64,000 nucleotides of DNA, from contig OV277864.1 in the NCBI GenBank assembly GCA_922989275.2, forward strand, positions 6,386,001 to 6,450,000, written 5' to 3'. How positions within the stretch are numbered: position 1 is the first letter of the stretch; the number at the start of each line of letters is the position of its first letter. Both the position numbers and the translations under genes were made by a program. The DNA is from Gari tellinella. Its lineage: Eukaryota > Mollusca > Bivalvia > Cardiida > Psammobiidae. Below the pieces are notes generated by a model that searched no databases, was not told the origin of the DNA, and saw only the letters and a program-made list of their open reading frames with translations. Of the stretch, positions 33,587 through 45,170 are shown in pieces.

Positions 33587-33832
33587 CAGTGGAGAATCTG
33601 TTATTCTTTCCCGTTTAAACGCAAACGTACGCAAACGCAAAGCGCTAAAACGTAGAAAAGAACAACTTTTGGACAATTCTGATAGTTCATGTTTATCTTG
33701 GTGGCAAACAATTTGGAGCCTGATCAGACGCCGGGTCACTCGGCGTCTGATCTGGCTCCAAACTGTTTGCACTGCAAATAATAGTTTTAGCGTAAACGCG
33801 TTCATTGGGAAAGAATAACACATTCTGCACTG
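33587..33832 (-). mobile_element. MITE family A copy, near consensus, inverted
   Basis: 246 bp flanked by TA. The GTTTAAACGCAAACG arm comes first. The central palindrome at about 33705-33771 is well kept, with TCACTCG at the tip. Confidence 0.92.
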
Positions 33833-34265
33833 TACTTACTGAATCAAGATAAGAGCAAAGCAGAAATTTCTCTTTCGTTTCACTGGTTAACGAATTTCTT
33901 TTCAATATAAGTGCGTTCATACATGTAGTGAAGAGGACGTTACTTTTTTCCCGCGAACACATACTATTTTAAATTGCAATAAAATGTAGAAAACAACAAC
34001 GTTTTGAAAAATTGTTGTACTTACTTTTATCTGATAGGCAAAATAGTTTCGACCCTCGTCACACTATTGTTTAAGTACACACATGTTTATTGGGAAACCG
34101 TAACATATTCCCATTGTACTTAAGAAATTGAGACGAGGTTCAAACAGGCACAGTGGAGAATCTGTTATTCAACCCTAAAACCTTTAAAACTGACTAGACT
34201 CAATTGAAAACTAGAATTGTCCATTTGAGATTTCAGGGAGGAAAGGGTTAAAGTAGGCTATAGTA

Positions 34266-34511
34266 CAGTGGAGAATCTGTTATTCTTTCCCGTTTAAACG
34301 CAAACGTACGCAAACGCAAAGCGCTAAAACGTAGAAAAGAACAACTTTTGGACAATTTTGATATTTCATGTTTATCTTGGTGGCAAAAAGTTTGGAGCCT
34401 GACCAGACGCCGGGTTACCCGGCGTCTGATCTGGCTCCAAACTGTTTGCACTGCAAATAATAGTTTTAGCGTAAACGCGTTTATTGGGAAAGAATAACAG
34501 ATTCTCCACTG
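34266..34511 (-). mobile_element. MITE family A copy, near consensus, inverted
   Basis: 246 bp flanked by TA, very similar to the copy at 33587. A separate 25-bp stub of the same end (CAGTGGAGAATCTGTTATTC) occurs at about 34151-34175. Confidence 0.92.
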
Positions 34512-34536
34512 TATGATGAAAATCAGACGCTGAGTA

Positions 34537-34777
34537 CTGTGGCGAGTGTGATATTATTTCCCGTTTAAACGCAATGGAAATTCAAAGCATTACAATGAAC
34601 AGTAGAAAATGACTTGTTTACAATTTGCAAAAATTCTTTAATCTGAGATGCAAACAGATTTACGCCTGATCAAATGCCGATTTCCCTGCGTTTGACTTTG
34701 CTCCAAACTCTTCGAAATGGAAATGGTTATTTTAGCATAAACGCGCGTTTTGGGAATGAATGATGTTTTCTCCACTG
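34537..34777 (-). mobile_element. MITE family A copy, diverged, inverted
   Basis: It starts CTGTGGCGAGTGTGATATTA and ends GATGTTTTCTCCACTG. The internal palindrome carries GCCTGATCAAATGCCGATTT and is degraded. Confidence 0.75.
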
Positions 34778-35131
34778 TCACTGATAGACGCCAATATTAA
34801 CTTTAATTTTCAATATTTTTAAAATCAAGTGTATCATATATTTAATTGCCTCGTTGTTGCATTAGTTTCTATACACTTTGATCATAATTTATCTGTAATA
34901 GCATAACTCATACCACTCTATCTCAGTTCCATCATGAATAAGGACCACAATGGAAATAAAGAATTTCCCTTTTTGTGTTATCCTTGGTGTATAGTGTGAC
35001 TTTCATGGTCCACCATTAATTCATGTACTATTCATCTATTTTACAATGTTTGTAATAATGTCTTACCATGTTTTGTTGCACTTTATGCTGAAATAAATCT
35101 ATCTCTCTATTATATGTTTGTTTAATTTTAC

Positions 35132-35276
35132 CTATAAAAACGATGGATAGCACATGGAATCCACACGACCAAATGGCCACCAAATATATAATTGCCTGTT
35201 TTACTTGGTATTTTCCAAATCGTCCAAGTGTAATCCATATCTTATCCACATCCACAAACTCTACAATGTCGACCAT
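35132..35276 (-). CDS. SLC22-like transporter, exon 1 (start codon)
   Basis: 145 bases: 48 codons and one base, starting at the ATG at 35274-35276. The translation MVDIVEFVDVDKIWITLGRF, then GKYQVKQAIIYLVAIWSCGF, has the SLC22 N-terminal pattern (acidic start, then ..LG.FG.YQ) and the first membrane helix. The donor ATAG/GTAAAA leaves one base, which completes a Gly codon with exon 2. The first exon of SLC22 genes usually also includes the extracellular loop; here the loop is a separate exon. Upstream sequence shows no promoter I can identify. Confidence 0.9.
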
Positions 35277-35998
35277 CTTCGTAGTTGTTTAGCATTGAAA
35301 TGTTCATCAAACGAGTTAATTTTATGCATAAATAGTCAATATCTTTACAAAATATCCTTTTCTACATTATAGTTAACTCCGTTTGTATTGCATGCAGATG
35401 TTCTGTATGTTAACCCCGTCACTGTTTTACCACGAGTACAATGGTTATTTGCAAACAGCTTGGATCCTGATCAGACGCCGCCTAACTGTTTGAAATTTCT
35501 TAGTCAAAACTAATTATACTAAAATTTAAAAATTTAGAATTAAGAGACGACAATTGTTTAACATTAATGACGTCATGGCAATGAAGGGGCTAACACTAGT
35601 GCATACTATTGTATCATAAGTACGGTAACACTTTAACCTTTTCATGATCAAATTATTTGGGAGATGTTTACCCCTTCACCGCTTCATTGTGTCTGCTTGA
35701 GTATTGTTTACTGCAAGACACGTTTCAAAGTTATATATAAGGTTGTATGAACTTATAAATATTTACAAGATTGTCAACAGTTTGGGTCATGATCAGAACC
35801 CAAACTGTTTGCAAACGCTTTAAGGCGTCATTGAGAGTGAAAAGGGTTAAGGCAAACATTAAATAGCTTGTTGTCTCCACAAATTAATGTTTACATTCAT
35901 ATCGACGGTGCCAATCCTAAACAATATTATTGAATTTGTTTTTTCAGAAGATGCTAAATATTATTATCTTGCCAAAATATTTTGCAAATCCATGAGAA

Positions 35999-36242
35999 TT
36001 AACCCTTTACCTCATAGCATGTTTCTAGTTTTGAAGATAGGTGACCATTTAAAGCAGGTTGAAAGTAAAGCAGAATGTGCACATTCTGCTTTACTTTCAG
36101 CCTGCTTTAAGCCGTCGTCTGCTAGGATAAAGACATTTTTGCTATTAGTACACGAACATAACTTAATAAATTGGAACTATTTTCTTTCGTGGATGAATAA
36201 ATTAAAAGGAGTTAAATGCATATTTATGGGGGAACGGGTTAA
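35999..36242 (+). mobile_element. TTAACCC-ended MITE with AAAGCAGG hairpin core
   Basis: It starts TTAACCCTTTACCTCATAGC and ends GGGGGAACGGGTTAA, a loose inverted repeat. The core at 36050-36110 is an almost perfect palindrome closing with TGTGCACA. TTAA at both tips suggests a TTAA-targeting class (piggyBac-like or Kolobok-like), which is inference. Confidence 0.8.
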
Positions 36243-36339
36243 AGGACTTAAGATAAAGTAAACAACGTTTAGTTAAGACCATTCACTGAGAATATCCACA
36301 CAGTTTCAACAAATCGGACAAGTGGCCATATTCTGAAAT

Positions 36340-36560
36340 TGGATTTGAATCGATACCGGCGGTAGTAGTCCAGTTGAAATACACTCGACTGCGGTGCCAG
36401 GGGTGGAGAGTTCGATCCTCCGCCGGACCAGCGGCCTGACTAGGGGATTTTCCGAATCCCAGATTATGTAAAAGGTGCTCTTCAGCAAGATATGCACAGC
36501 GAAATGCTCTTCTCCTCCGAGGGGCTAAACTGGGCGAATGGTCGGTACTACGGCTGCATT
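36340..36560 (+). mobile_element. Possible tRNA-derived SINE
   Basis: GAGTTCGATCCTCC resembles a pol III B box within a GC-richer block unlike its surroundings. No convincing A box or second copy in the window was found, so the call is weak. Confidence 0.3.
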
Positions 36561-37022
36561 GGCGCCATATGTTAGCAGTGCTGCTCATTAGCATTTGAGG
36601 TTAAAATGTTAACGCATGACGTACGACGGACGATGTACTCACGACGGTCAAAGCTGGACGGAAGGCAACAACTCACAAGATAGAGCATGTGACCTAAAAT
36701 AGACACATGACAGGGTTTTTTATTTTTCGAGAGTCACCTCAACCTGTTTTTGGTAATGGATATTGATACAAACGTATTTATACTGAGAGGATGTAATGCT
36801 CGGTTATCTGTACATTAATACGAACACCAAAGTACGTTTCATATATATACCTTAATAGAGTAAAACGATTGATATGGGGATGATGCAAATTCGTCCCCAA
36901 AATAATCAGTCTTCTTTAGTTAAATGTTTAATGCTTTACACGCTTTCAGCAAAACAGTATTGTACACGTATTTACAAAACGTTTGGATTCATATGAGACG
37001 CCGCGTACATATAATCAGAGTT

Positions 37023-37202
37023 CCAGATAAGGGGAGTATTTCAAAAACTAAAATATTTATTTCTTCATTAAACCCTATGGTGTTACAACTCATTGGAATC
37101 GTCTCTTCGAGACAAATCGAATGAGTAGTCACACTATAGGATTTGGTGCTGAAATGAGTGAGAACATGTTGGATTTGTTCAGTTTATTCCCTGTTATCTT
37201 GA
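37023..37202. mobile_element. MITE with CCAGATAAGGG ends, copy 1
   Basis: It starts CCAGATAAGGGGAGTATTTC and ends CTGTTATCTTG. It has a central diverged hairpin CATTGGAATCGTCTCTTCGA. A better preserved copy lies at 56799-56977. Confidence 0.7.
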
Positions 37203-38599
37203 GCCCAGTATAATTATTTGATATTCTGACCCTGTTTAAAAATAACTGTTTTTATACTCTAGCTTAAAAAAAGAAGACGCCACATGAGTTGCCAAATATT
37301 TTCGTTGAAACTGTTTAAGTTTGACAGTATTAGATCTAGTTAAATTGAGTGATTTTGGATTCTTTATAATAAATATTTTGAGATGCGTTTGTTAGATGAA
37401 TATGTTCAAATCGGGGTATACGGTATATTCGGAATTACGCCTAAAAGAAGTATATCAGCATACTAGAAAGCTCATATACGAGTCAAATTTCATCTTGCTT
37501 TAAACTACATGTACATGTACATTGTAGAACACCCCTATTTATCTATACATATGAATGAGTGTGTTATCAATAGTGAATTTATTGAACTCGTTGAAATAAA
37601 TAATATGCTGTGAACACTTTGCTCCATAGCTCGTTTTTAGAAAGTTGAATACTTGAAGCGGGTTTAAAGTAGAGTCGGAATGCGTCATGATGCGTATTCT
37701 GCCTTACTTTAAGCCAGTTTTTAAGCTTAAATCTGCAAACTTCTAGAGTTTTGAAATAATTTTTATGCTGGGATTATTATCCTGAAGAGAAAACAAATGT
37801 GTTAAATAATCAACAATTCATATACAAAAAATATAAAATGTGCAGATTCTAATATACTTTGCAGATTATTGTTATAAGAATGACTGCCCGTCATTACTCG
37901 TCTTTATATGTATTATATTATATAATGCTGATAGACATGTATGTCTTTGCTGAATAAAACATATCACATATCACATATTATTTTACCCAACGTGTTCAAT
38001 AAATTCAATGCTGAACACACGAATTTAATATTCTCTTTATCAAATAAACAACAACTGACTCAAAAATCCGATCGTTCTTTGGCTATTCCTCAATTATAAG
38101 GAAACGATTCGTCATAAGTGATGTTAGGTTTTATGCATCCATATATAGAAACACCTACGTGTATGAAAGTGAAAAGACTTTTCTGTTAACATATTCATAT
38201 TTTAAATTAATATTCTATTAATGTCTTAGAGTGTTTTATTGTCTTAAAATGACAATTTGATACATGCATTTAGTTTCGTTTTCAAAATCATTATTAAACA
38301 TGACGTCATTATTATGGTAACATCTAAATTAATAAAACAGTAAATATCTGAGATCTACGTAGCTGATTAACAGCCTGGATTTCCGGGACTGCTCGGACGA
38401 ATTTCTTTAGGACACTTTGATATAGGTAACGAGCCAATAAGTGACCCCCCAGACCGGACTTTTGTAGCATAGACACTGTGATTAAGAAATCTGGTTGTTG
38501 GATGGACTATCGTCGCCGGATAAGCGCATTATTTTATCGTTTCCATGGCAACCCCCATGGTTTTGAGATAGAACATTTATATTGCAATATTATGTTATA

Positions 38600-39620
38600 T
38601 CTTTGTTTAATGGTAATATAAATCGATATTAATGGTACCTAAACAAAGAGAATTGATGTGCAATATTTTTGATGTGATGTTTAGGAAATTAGCTAAATTG
38701 CATAATTATGAATATAATTGAGCAAATGGAAAAATGCATTAATTTTTGACAAATATACACATATTTTAACCTTAATATCGTCAATATCTCTCCAAGATTG
38801 TAACATGAATAATCAAAATGTTTGAAACACAGAATAATAACAAATTTACAACAAAAAAGTAATAGTCGATAGTTTTAAGTGATAACATATTGGCAAAAGC
38901 GATGGTAGGGTGGGTGGGGTAAAAACCCAATACGCACTAATTTGGGTTGCAATATTGCATTTATGCTTAAAACTTGTTCTAAATGGTGCCTCTACAAAGA
39001 AAATTGTTGTGCAATTTCTTTGATAAGTTGTTTAGCTAAATATCTAATTTGCATAGTTATGCATATTAATGAGCAATTAGAAATAACCATGCATTTTCAC
39101 AGTTAACAACCCTTTTCAACGTAAATATCATCAATATCTAAATCATATTGCAACATAAATACAAATTTACTACAAAAATGTCGAAATCTATAGTTTTAAG
39201 TGATAAAATATTGCACAAAGCGATCGTGTGGTGGGATGAGTTGGGGGGGGGGGGGGGGGGTGTGGAGGGGGGAACCATAATACGTACTGATATAGGATGC
39301 AGTTTTGTGTTATATATTTGCTATATAAATTATTTCCAACGATGCTTAAACAAAGAAAATCGTTATGCAAATTGTTTAATGTTTAATTTAGCTAATGAGC
39401 TAATTTGCAGAGATATGCAAAGATATGTATATTAATGAGCAATTGGAAACAAGCATAAATTTTCGCCAAAAGTACATACATTTCAAACTTAATAACATCA
39501 ATGTCTCTTACTTTGTTACATGAAGACTGTATATATTTGGTAGACAATGTTTACATGTTAACTACCCAATAAATGCAATCTATAGTTTTAACTGACGTGT
39601 CGCTACCCGTATATTTTTGC
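38600..39620. repeat. Three diverged tandem copies of a ~330-390 bp unit
   Basis: The phrases TATAGTTTTAAGTGATAA (about 38870, 39190, 39585), TTAATGAGCAATTGGAAA and CATCAATATCTC recur in the same order. A G-rich run (about 20 G) lies at 39241 in the second unit, at the place where the first unit has GGTGGGTGGGGT. Confidence 0.75.
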
Positions 39621-39847
39621 TACCCCACATTTTCTATTACCCAGGTAAGTAAATTTTTGGTTAATTACTTATCGTAGTTTATTTACCCTTAATTAGCAGT
39701 TGTCAAATTCGAAAGGCGCTTCTGAAATTTTTGCAATTTCATTTCTTTATTTGATAAAGATCAGCTTCCGCAAAAATCCAAACAGTAAATCATTTTCTGC
39801 ATTAAGAAGCGTAAATATATAAAATTCTCTTTAATGGAGATTCCTAT

Positions 39848-40370
39848 TGTTTGGAACCAGATTAATGAATATAAATCGCTCTATTGACGATTGGCGTCTG
39901 CACACATATTTCGTCAACATTATAAATATATTTGCATATCATGGTTAGTTTGGATCCAGATAAGTGTATTAAAATCTCTTCTATTCACTCGTAATAAAAC
40001 AAACCTTATGTTCCGTTAGCTTGGATCAAGATTATTAAATATAACCCTCTTATATTTAGCTACCATTGGTTTGGATCCAGTCTAGTAAATAAAAATATCT
40101 GGTGTAGACGAGTGGCGTCTGCGCAAATATTTCGTCAAAGTTTTAATTATTTCTGTCCGTAGATTTGATCCAGATTATTAATTTAAATTACTTAAAAGGT
40201 TTGGATCCAGATTAAGGAAAATAGGTCTGATGTGGACTCCTGGCGTCTGCGCAAATATTTTGTCAAAACTGCTTTTATTTCTATCCGTTAGTATGGATCC
40301 AGATTAGTAAATAAAACCTCTTCCACATCTTTGCGTTAGTTCGGATCCAGCTCAGTAAATACAGATCCAT
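39848..40370. repeat. Degenerate TTTGGATCCAGATTAGTAAA tandem array
   Basis: Eight or so copies of TTGGATCCAGATTA(G)TAAATA occur between 39848 and 40360. A second motif GGCGTCTGCGCAAATATTTC appears at about 39893, 40112 and 40232. This gives a higher-order period of roughly 110-220 bp. Confidence 0.7.
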
Positions 40371-40379
40371 TATGTCGGC

Positions 40380-41300
40380 GCATGGCGCCTGTATATTAAT
40401 AAATAAGAGGTGTTGAAAATGAAACTGGGTAGCGAAAAAGTCTAGGTAGCGAAAAGACCAGCCGCGAAAGCCACAATGTAGCGAACATACTAGAATAGCA
40501 AAAGTCCAGGTAGCTAAACATCCTGAAATCATTATTATTATATCAGATTTATACAGTGCTCTTTTGTGCGTTCAAAAGCTTCACATAAAATCATATAAAT
40601 GTAAAATACATTAAAAATGCACCATGTTAGCCTAAATATCATCAATATCTCTCTCACTTTGCAACAAGAAGGCTGTAAATGTTTGAAACTCAAAACTTTT
40701 ATGAATATACTAAAATGTTCATATCAACCACTGGGCGATGACCAGCAAAGGAATGTGCTATCACATGCACAAATATCAGTTTTCCTGTTTTAACAATGCG
40801 TCATTGCACTCATATTAGCATCAGCAGGTGAGCTACACATTTTGAAAATGATGCAATAAAGAATTGTTTTTTTTTTAAATGTCCCATGCATCAATTCTTT
40901 TGATAATGCATCAAATATTTCATGCTGGTTTAAGTCAACATAAAGAAAAGCGGGCAAATTTCCAGGAAGTGCAGTTGATTACTGCACTCACCTCCGTGTT
41001 CTATTTCCACAATTCCGGGTTCCGATTGGTCGTCATACTCATCTTGAAGAAAGCATAGAGTCACTGTCAACTTTGTAATTTGTTTCAAATAAGAACGAAT
41101 GTATGGTGCAAACCCGTCCCTGAAATAGTCCACTATTGTCACAGAGCTTATTGGAAGAATTATTTTAACAAGAACAGCATCATCGAGTACATCAGCCAGT
41201 CTGCGAGTGTCAAGATTGGGCAGTCACATCTTTTTCCCTTGCCTCAGAGATGCATACGGCCTTTCTTAGTTAGGAAAAGGTGTATATGGTTGAGGAAATA
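40380..41300. other. No gene recognised
   Basis: GTAGCGAAA / TAGCAAAAGTCC-type short repeats occur at 40430-40520. On the minus strand a polar stretch DEYDDQSEPGIVEIEHGG at about 40990-41045 is followed by a GAG/GTGAGT donor-like site. It might be an exon, but I cannot tie it to a family. Confidence 0.3.
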
Positions 41301-41301
41301 T

Positions 41302-41669
41302 TCATTGGAACTGCATCCGTAATTGGTTGCAAGTAATAAAGGGGTAACTGTAACCTGTTCTGAAAGGATCAAAGTGGCTCAGACGGAAATCCTTGAATAA
41401 CGCCATGTTAACGGTTGATACTGTAACAGTGAAAAAATTTTCTTCGGAACAAACTGGTTTGTTTAGAAAGTGTATAACAAGCTGCATTATAATGTCTGTA
41501 ACCTTTCTCACCACATTAGGGTGTGTATTGACTTATCGAAGTCCAACAGTTCATCATATCTACCATTAAAGGGATTTCCAAGATCTTCAAAAGCAGCTAC
41601 CAACGCCATCACATCCCAGTCAATAAAATTATAATTATGTTGGAATTCAGGGCGATGTTCTTGGTACAT
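41302..41669 (-). pseudogene. Broken coding relic (…FEDLGNPF…LLDFDKSI…)
   Basis: Two overlapping minus-strand frames (41508-41669 and 41302-41514) together read like one protein: WDVMALVAAFEDLGNPFNGR, LLDFDKSI, then VRKVTDIIMQL and ALFKDF. The pattern ...AFE.LGNPF...LL.LD...I resembles a repetitive protein segment I know from invertebrate genomes, of unclear function. A frame break near 41510 makes it a pseudogene or transposon remnant. Weak identification. Confidence 0.35.
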
Positions 41670-43076
41670 ACTGGTCTAAACAACAGGGTTTTGTTTTTAA
41701 AACTTGAATACATATACATGTACATTTATATTTTTTTATTCTTTTGTAGAAATCTTTGAAACACGCGTTGGTTGATTACTTTTAAATATTTACATTTTAA
41801 TCTCTGCGCAATATAACAATTTAATGTTTCGCGGTGCCGTTAATCCCTTTTAATTAATCTCTCATGCAGAGGGCACGTGTGGCATTAAAATGCCCTTATT
41901 GATGTCTAAACCCTTTTTGAACTCATCATGCACAACAGGGGTCTCTAGTTTAGTCCATGTTGCCGTAATGGTTTAGCAGGTTTATTACATACTGAAAATA
42001 GTCTAATATGAAGACTCATAACACCAGATATTCAAGCGATTCTATATGAACTCTAAATTCTGCTGTGCGTAGCATTTATTGCGCAAAATCAGTATTCAGT
42101 TTCTTTCTAAGGAATGCAAAGAACAGATAGTGGGGCTTGAAGCACGCATTTTGGTTTGGAAAAATGATGGATGCCAATTAAGTGATAAGCTCCGCCGCTA
42201 GTCAAGATACCACCATTGGTGAGTGTTATGTTCTCCCAATACAGTCTAACCAGACTCCAGAAACTCATCTAAGCATAATGACCAGAGTGTACTGACGCAA
42301 GTGTAACAAGGATGGCTTCTACGCCGTGTTTTGTCTGTGGATATTGCCATTGAATTTTCTTTTAAAACATTTAGATAGGTAGATCGGCTACCAGTACTGG
42401 TGACTGACCTCCATTGGTGATGTTTCTGGCCTTATGGAGTTTCATTCCTTGCGAAATTATTGAAGAACGGTAAGAAGACTCAATTAACTAAATAAACATG
42501 TATATCCTAGATGGTGGAGAAGCTTTATATTGTGTGATAAAGGCAAGGAATGCTGTCCATAAAATCCAGTCAAACGCTTCAAGAGATCGTTTCTTCACAA
42601 GGTTTTATACGTGTTTCAAAGACATACCGGTATGATCTTCTTGAATGTCAGTTCGGTGGTTATCAGATGGAGGACTATACTGATTGTTGGTCAGCAAGGC
42701 ATGAACATGAACATTAATATTATTATGCTGTTAATTTAATGACTTACCCATTTGACGAACATGTTATTAAAACACGATATTATGTGACGGCATTTTAATG
42801 TCGAAACCTTTGTCATTTTATCAATGCAATATTGTCCCATTTTGCTAAATTTTGTCTTTTTGATCTTACCAGTACAGTCGTAACTCATTTTTAACGCCAG
42901 ACATGAACTTGTCGACCACAAATTAGCTCGAAATCATGTATTGCACATAGTTTCAAGCAACTTATTTCCAGGTATTGGATAACTTTTCAAAATGGCCGAC
43001 AAAATGGCAGATTGCAGCCATCTTGGATTTTTAGATGTTGTGTTTGTTATATTTCCTTTAAAACAAAGAAACAGTG
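41670..43076. other. No gene recognised
   Basis: AT-rich DNA without clear repeats, apart from dispersed short motifs. Open frames are short and unconvincing. Confidence 0.5.
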
Positions 43077-43139
43077 TCAAACTGTTTGGAGCCAGATCAG
43101 GACCACGTTACACGGCGTCTTATCTGAATTCAAACAGTA
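43077..43139. repeat. Hairpin, GATCAGACGCCG family, diverged
   Basis: CAAACTGTTTGGAGCCAGAT at the left; TCTGAATTCAAACAG at the right, with the tip CACGTTACACGG. Confidence 0.6.
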
Positions 43140-43290
43140 TATAATATCAGTCAAGTTGCAATATGTAGGATATTGGTAAATTCTGAATGCAAGACAAAGG
43201 ATGTACTTTTGTCTACAAAACAGAAACAGGTGTTTTAAAAGGCTGTAGTTAACTCCTTTGACTAACAATTGTTGAATGCACTTATATTCA

Positions 43291-43356
43291 CAAACAATTT
43301 AGATCATGATCAGACGCCGAGTAACTCGGTGTCTGATCAAGTTCTAACCCGTTGGT
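43291..43356. repeat. Hairpin, GATCAGACGCCG family
   Basis: CAAACAATTTAGATCATGAT and the inner CAGACGCCGAGTAACTCGGT keep the stem. The outer right arm has decayed to AACCCGTTGGTC. Confidence 0.65.
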
Positions 43357-43420
43357 CACATGTTGCAATGATTTTCGTTCATAATTTCTATATTTAGAGC
43401 GAACTTGCACAGACAATAAT

Positions 43421-43511
43421 TGTCAAGGGAAGCCTTTGCCAATGAAAATGTCAAGGGAAACCTTTGCCAATGAAAATATCAAGGGAAACCTTTGCCAATG
43501 AAAATGTCAAG
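43421..43511 (+). repeat. 28-bp tandem repeat, three units
   Basis: TGTCAAGGGAAACCTTTGCC plus AATGAAAA repeats at 43421, 43449 and 43477 with a partial fourth unit at 43505. Units differ by one base. Confidence 0.9.
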
Positions 43512-43632
43512 AAATCTGTTTCTGAAATGTTGGCGACATACACCCTTTCGTAGCCATAACATGGTCTTCTTCAACACCACTAATATATTGTATATCTATA
43601 TAGCCTTTACCTTATATTTAGCCGAAATTAAA

Positions 43633-43822
43633 ATACAGTCAACCCTGTGTTAAGCGAACAAGAACGACCAAATATGTGTTGTATTCATTACAAGCGGCAG
43701 CATGATACAGGATATAAGTCATGCATTAGGCTCTTATTCTGTATGGCGTTTGCGCTGCATTAAGCGATCACCTGTCTTTAAAGATCACCATGCATTTTCT
43801 TAAAAGGGTCGCTTTAATACAT
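43633..43822. mobile_element. Possible MITE (ACAGTCAACCCTGTGTTAAG end)
   Basis: The left ACAGTCAACCCTGTGTTAAG and the right AAAAGGGTCGCTTTAATACA are partly complementary. The inside has TTAAGCGA-like repeats. Related but different elements lie at 48081 and near 48842. Confidence 0.4.
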
Positions 43823-43829
43823 GTTCAAC

Positions 43830-45170
43830 TATAAGTTTTAATTAGTTTGATCCTGATCAGTTGCTAGTGACTCTCCGTTAAATCTGAATCAATTCTGTTT
43901 GCCAATGACACAAAATAAGTTTTAACCCCCCAGTGGTTGTTAATAGTTAATTAATTTATAATTGATTATTGATTGCTACTGTCCGTACCAAGGCGGGCTC
44001 CTATGTTCACTTAGCTTTGTGTTTGTCTTGCGTGTTGTTTTCTGTTTAGTGTGTAGATGAAGGAATGGTATTGCGTGTGTGTGTTTTTGTGTGTGTGTTT
44101 GTTGTGGTATGGATGTGTGTGTGTTCTGCTTTAGAGATGGGTGTATTGTTTGTGTTGCGTTTCCTGCTTGAGTCTTCTTTCGTATTTATTTGTTTGCTGG
44201 ACACCGTTGTCCACACGACGTCAGCGTTTCTCCCAAAAGTGTTAAATGGACCAAGATCAGGTGAAAACGCCGGTCAATGAAGGACATCTACGTTGTTAAT
44301 GGCTAAAACGTTTTAGTCACTTAAGCTGAATGCGGCGTTGCGTTATCTTACTGTAAAGGTCGGGACGTCTTGGTAACGTTGACGTTGTGTGTCATTCAAA
44401 CGTCCCATAAATTTGACGTTGGTATGCAATTATTGCGTACTTCTATTAATGTATAGACAATAGTTATTTTGAGGGCTAACATAAATCAATACACATGTAG
44501 ATGTATGACACACTGATATTACATGATGGGCAATAAGACGGGCGGCATATGAACGTCATTGTGTTGTTGCATATGGAATTCAAGCTACTGAACACCCCTC
44601 CCCCATCTGGGGACTTTTAAACACCCTACTTTTCTGAAACCTTATGGTCTTCCGAGTACATTTTGATGTTCTGCACTTTGTACGTGGGGGGCTTTACCTG
44701 GTCAGAGCAAATTGAAATTACCTCCCCTTTGTGAAACTTAAATTCTGATAGATAATGCAATGATGCCTTGTTTTAGTCGCAAAATTGCTGGTCTTCACAA
44801 ATATCACCATTGTTTTCATGAATACACAATATCTATCCCAAGAATCGATTAAAACGAGTGTTTTTCTTACTTTTACCAAAGTATCTCCCATTAAATATAC
44901 ATGAATCAAATACCATAAAAGCTAGGTAATTCATAGTTTTATTACATTAAAAGCTTCTTTGAAAACCTAGTTTTTCTTTAAATGATGATAAAAAACTTAA
45001 TATTCAACTGGGTATAGTGAGGATGTTTTCTAGCACACATTTAATATATTTCGCTGAAAATATTGTCTTTAATTATGAAAGAACAAAAATACCGACAAAT
45101 ACCTGAATATTGTTAATAAATGTATGAAATAAGATTCAGAGAATAACGTAGCAATCATGGATCATGGAAA
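43830..45170. other. No gene recognised
   Basis: Contains a GT-rich patch at 44070-44125 and otherwise unassigned AT-rich sequence. Confidence 0.5.

Larger units (their letters stand above)
31203..35131 (-). other. First intron of the transporter gene
   Basis: Donor ATAG/GTAAAA, acceptor TTTTCAG. It carries a LINE 3' end on the opposite strand, four family A MITEs and several hairpins (annotated separately). Confidence 0.8.
35277..38580. other. Intergenic DNA with MITE remnants
   Basis: No exon recognised. Hairpin fragments with GATCAGACGCCG lie near 35465 and 35790. TTAACCC and CCAGATAAGG elements are listed separately. A diverged AAAGCAGG-like hairpin lies at 37659-37729. Confidence 0.55.

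Noticed and set aside
43421..43511. CRISPR-like array
   Set aside because: Three 28-bp units follow each other without spacers, a plain tandem repeat.
44065..44280. Cys/Val-rich open frame
   Set aside because: Its first third is a GT microsatellite; the rest shows no family pattern.
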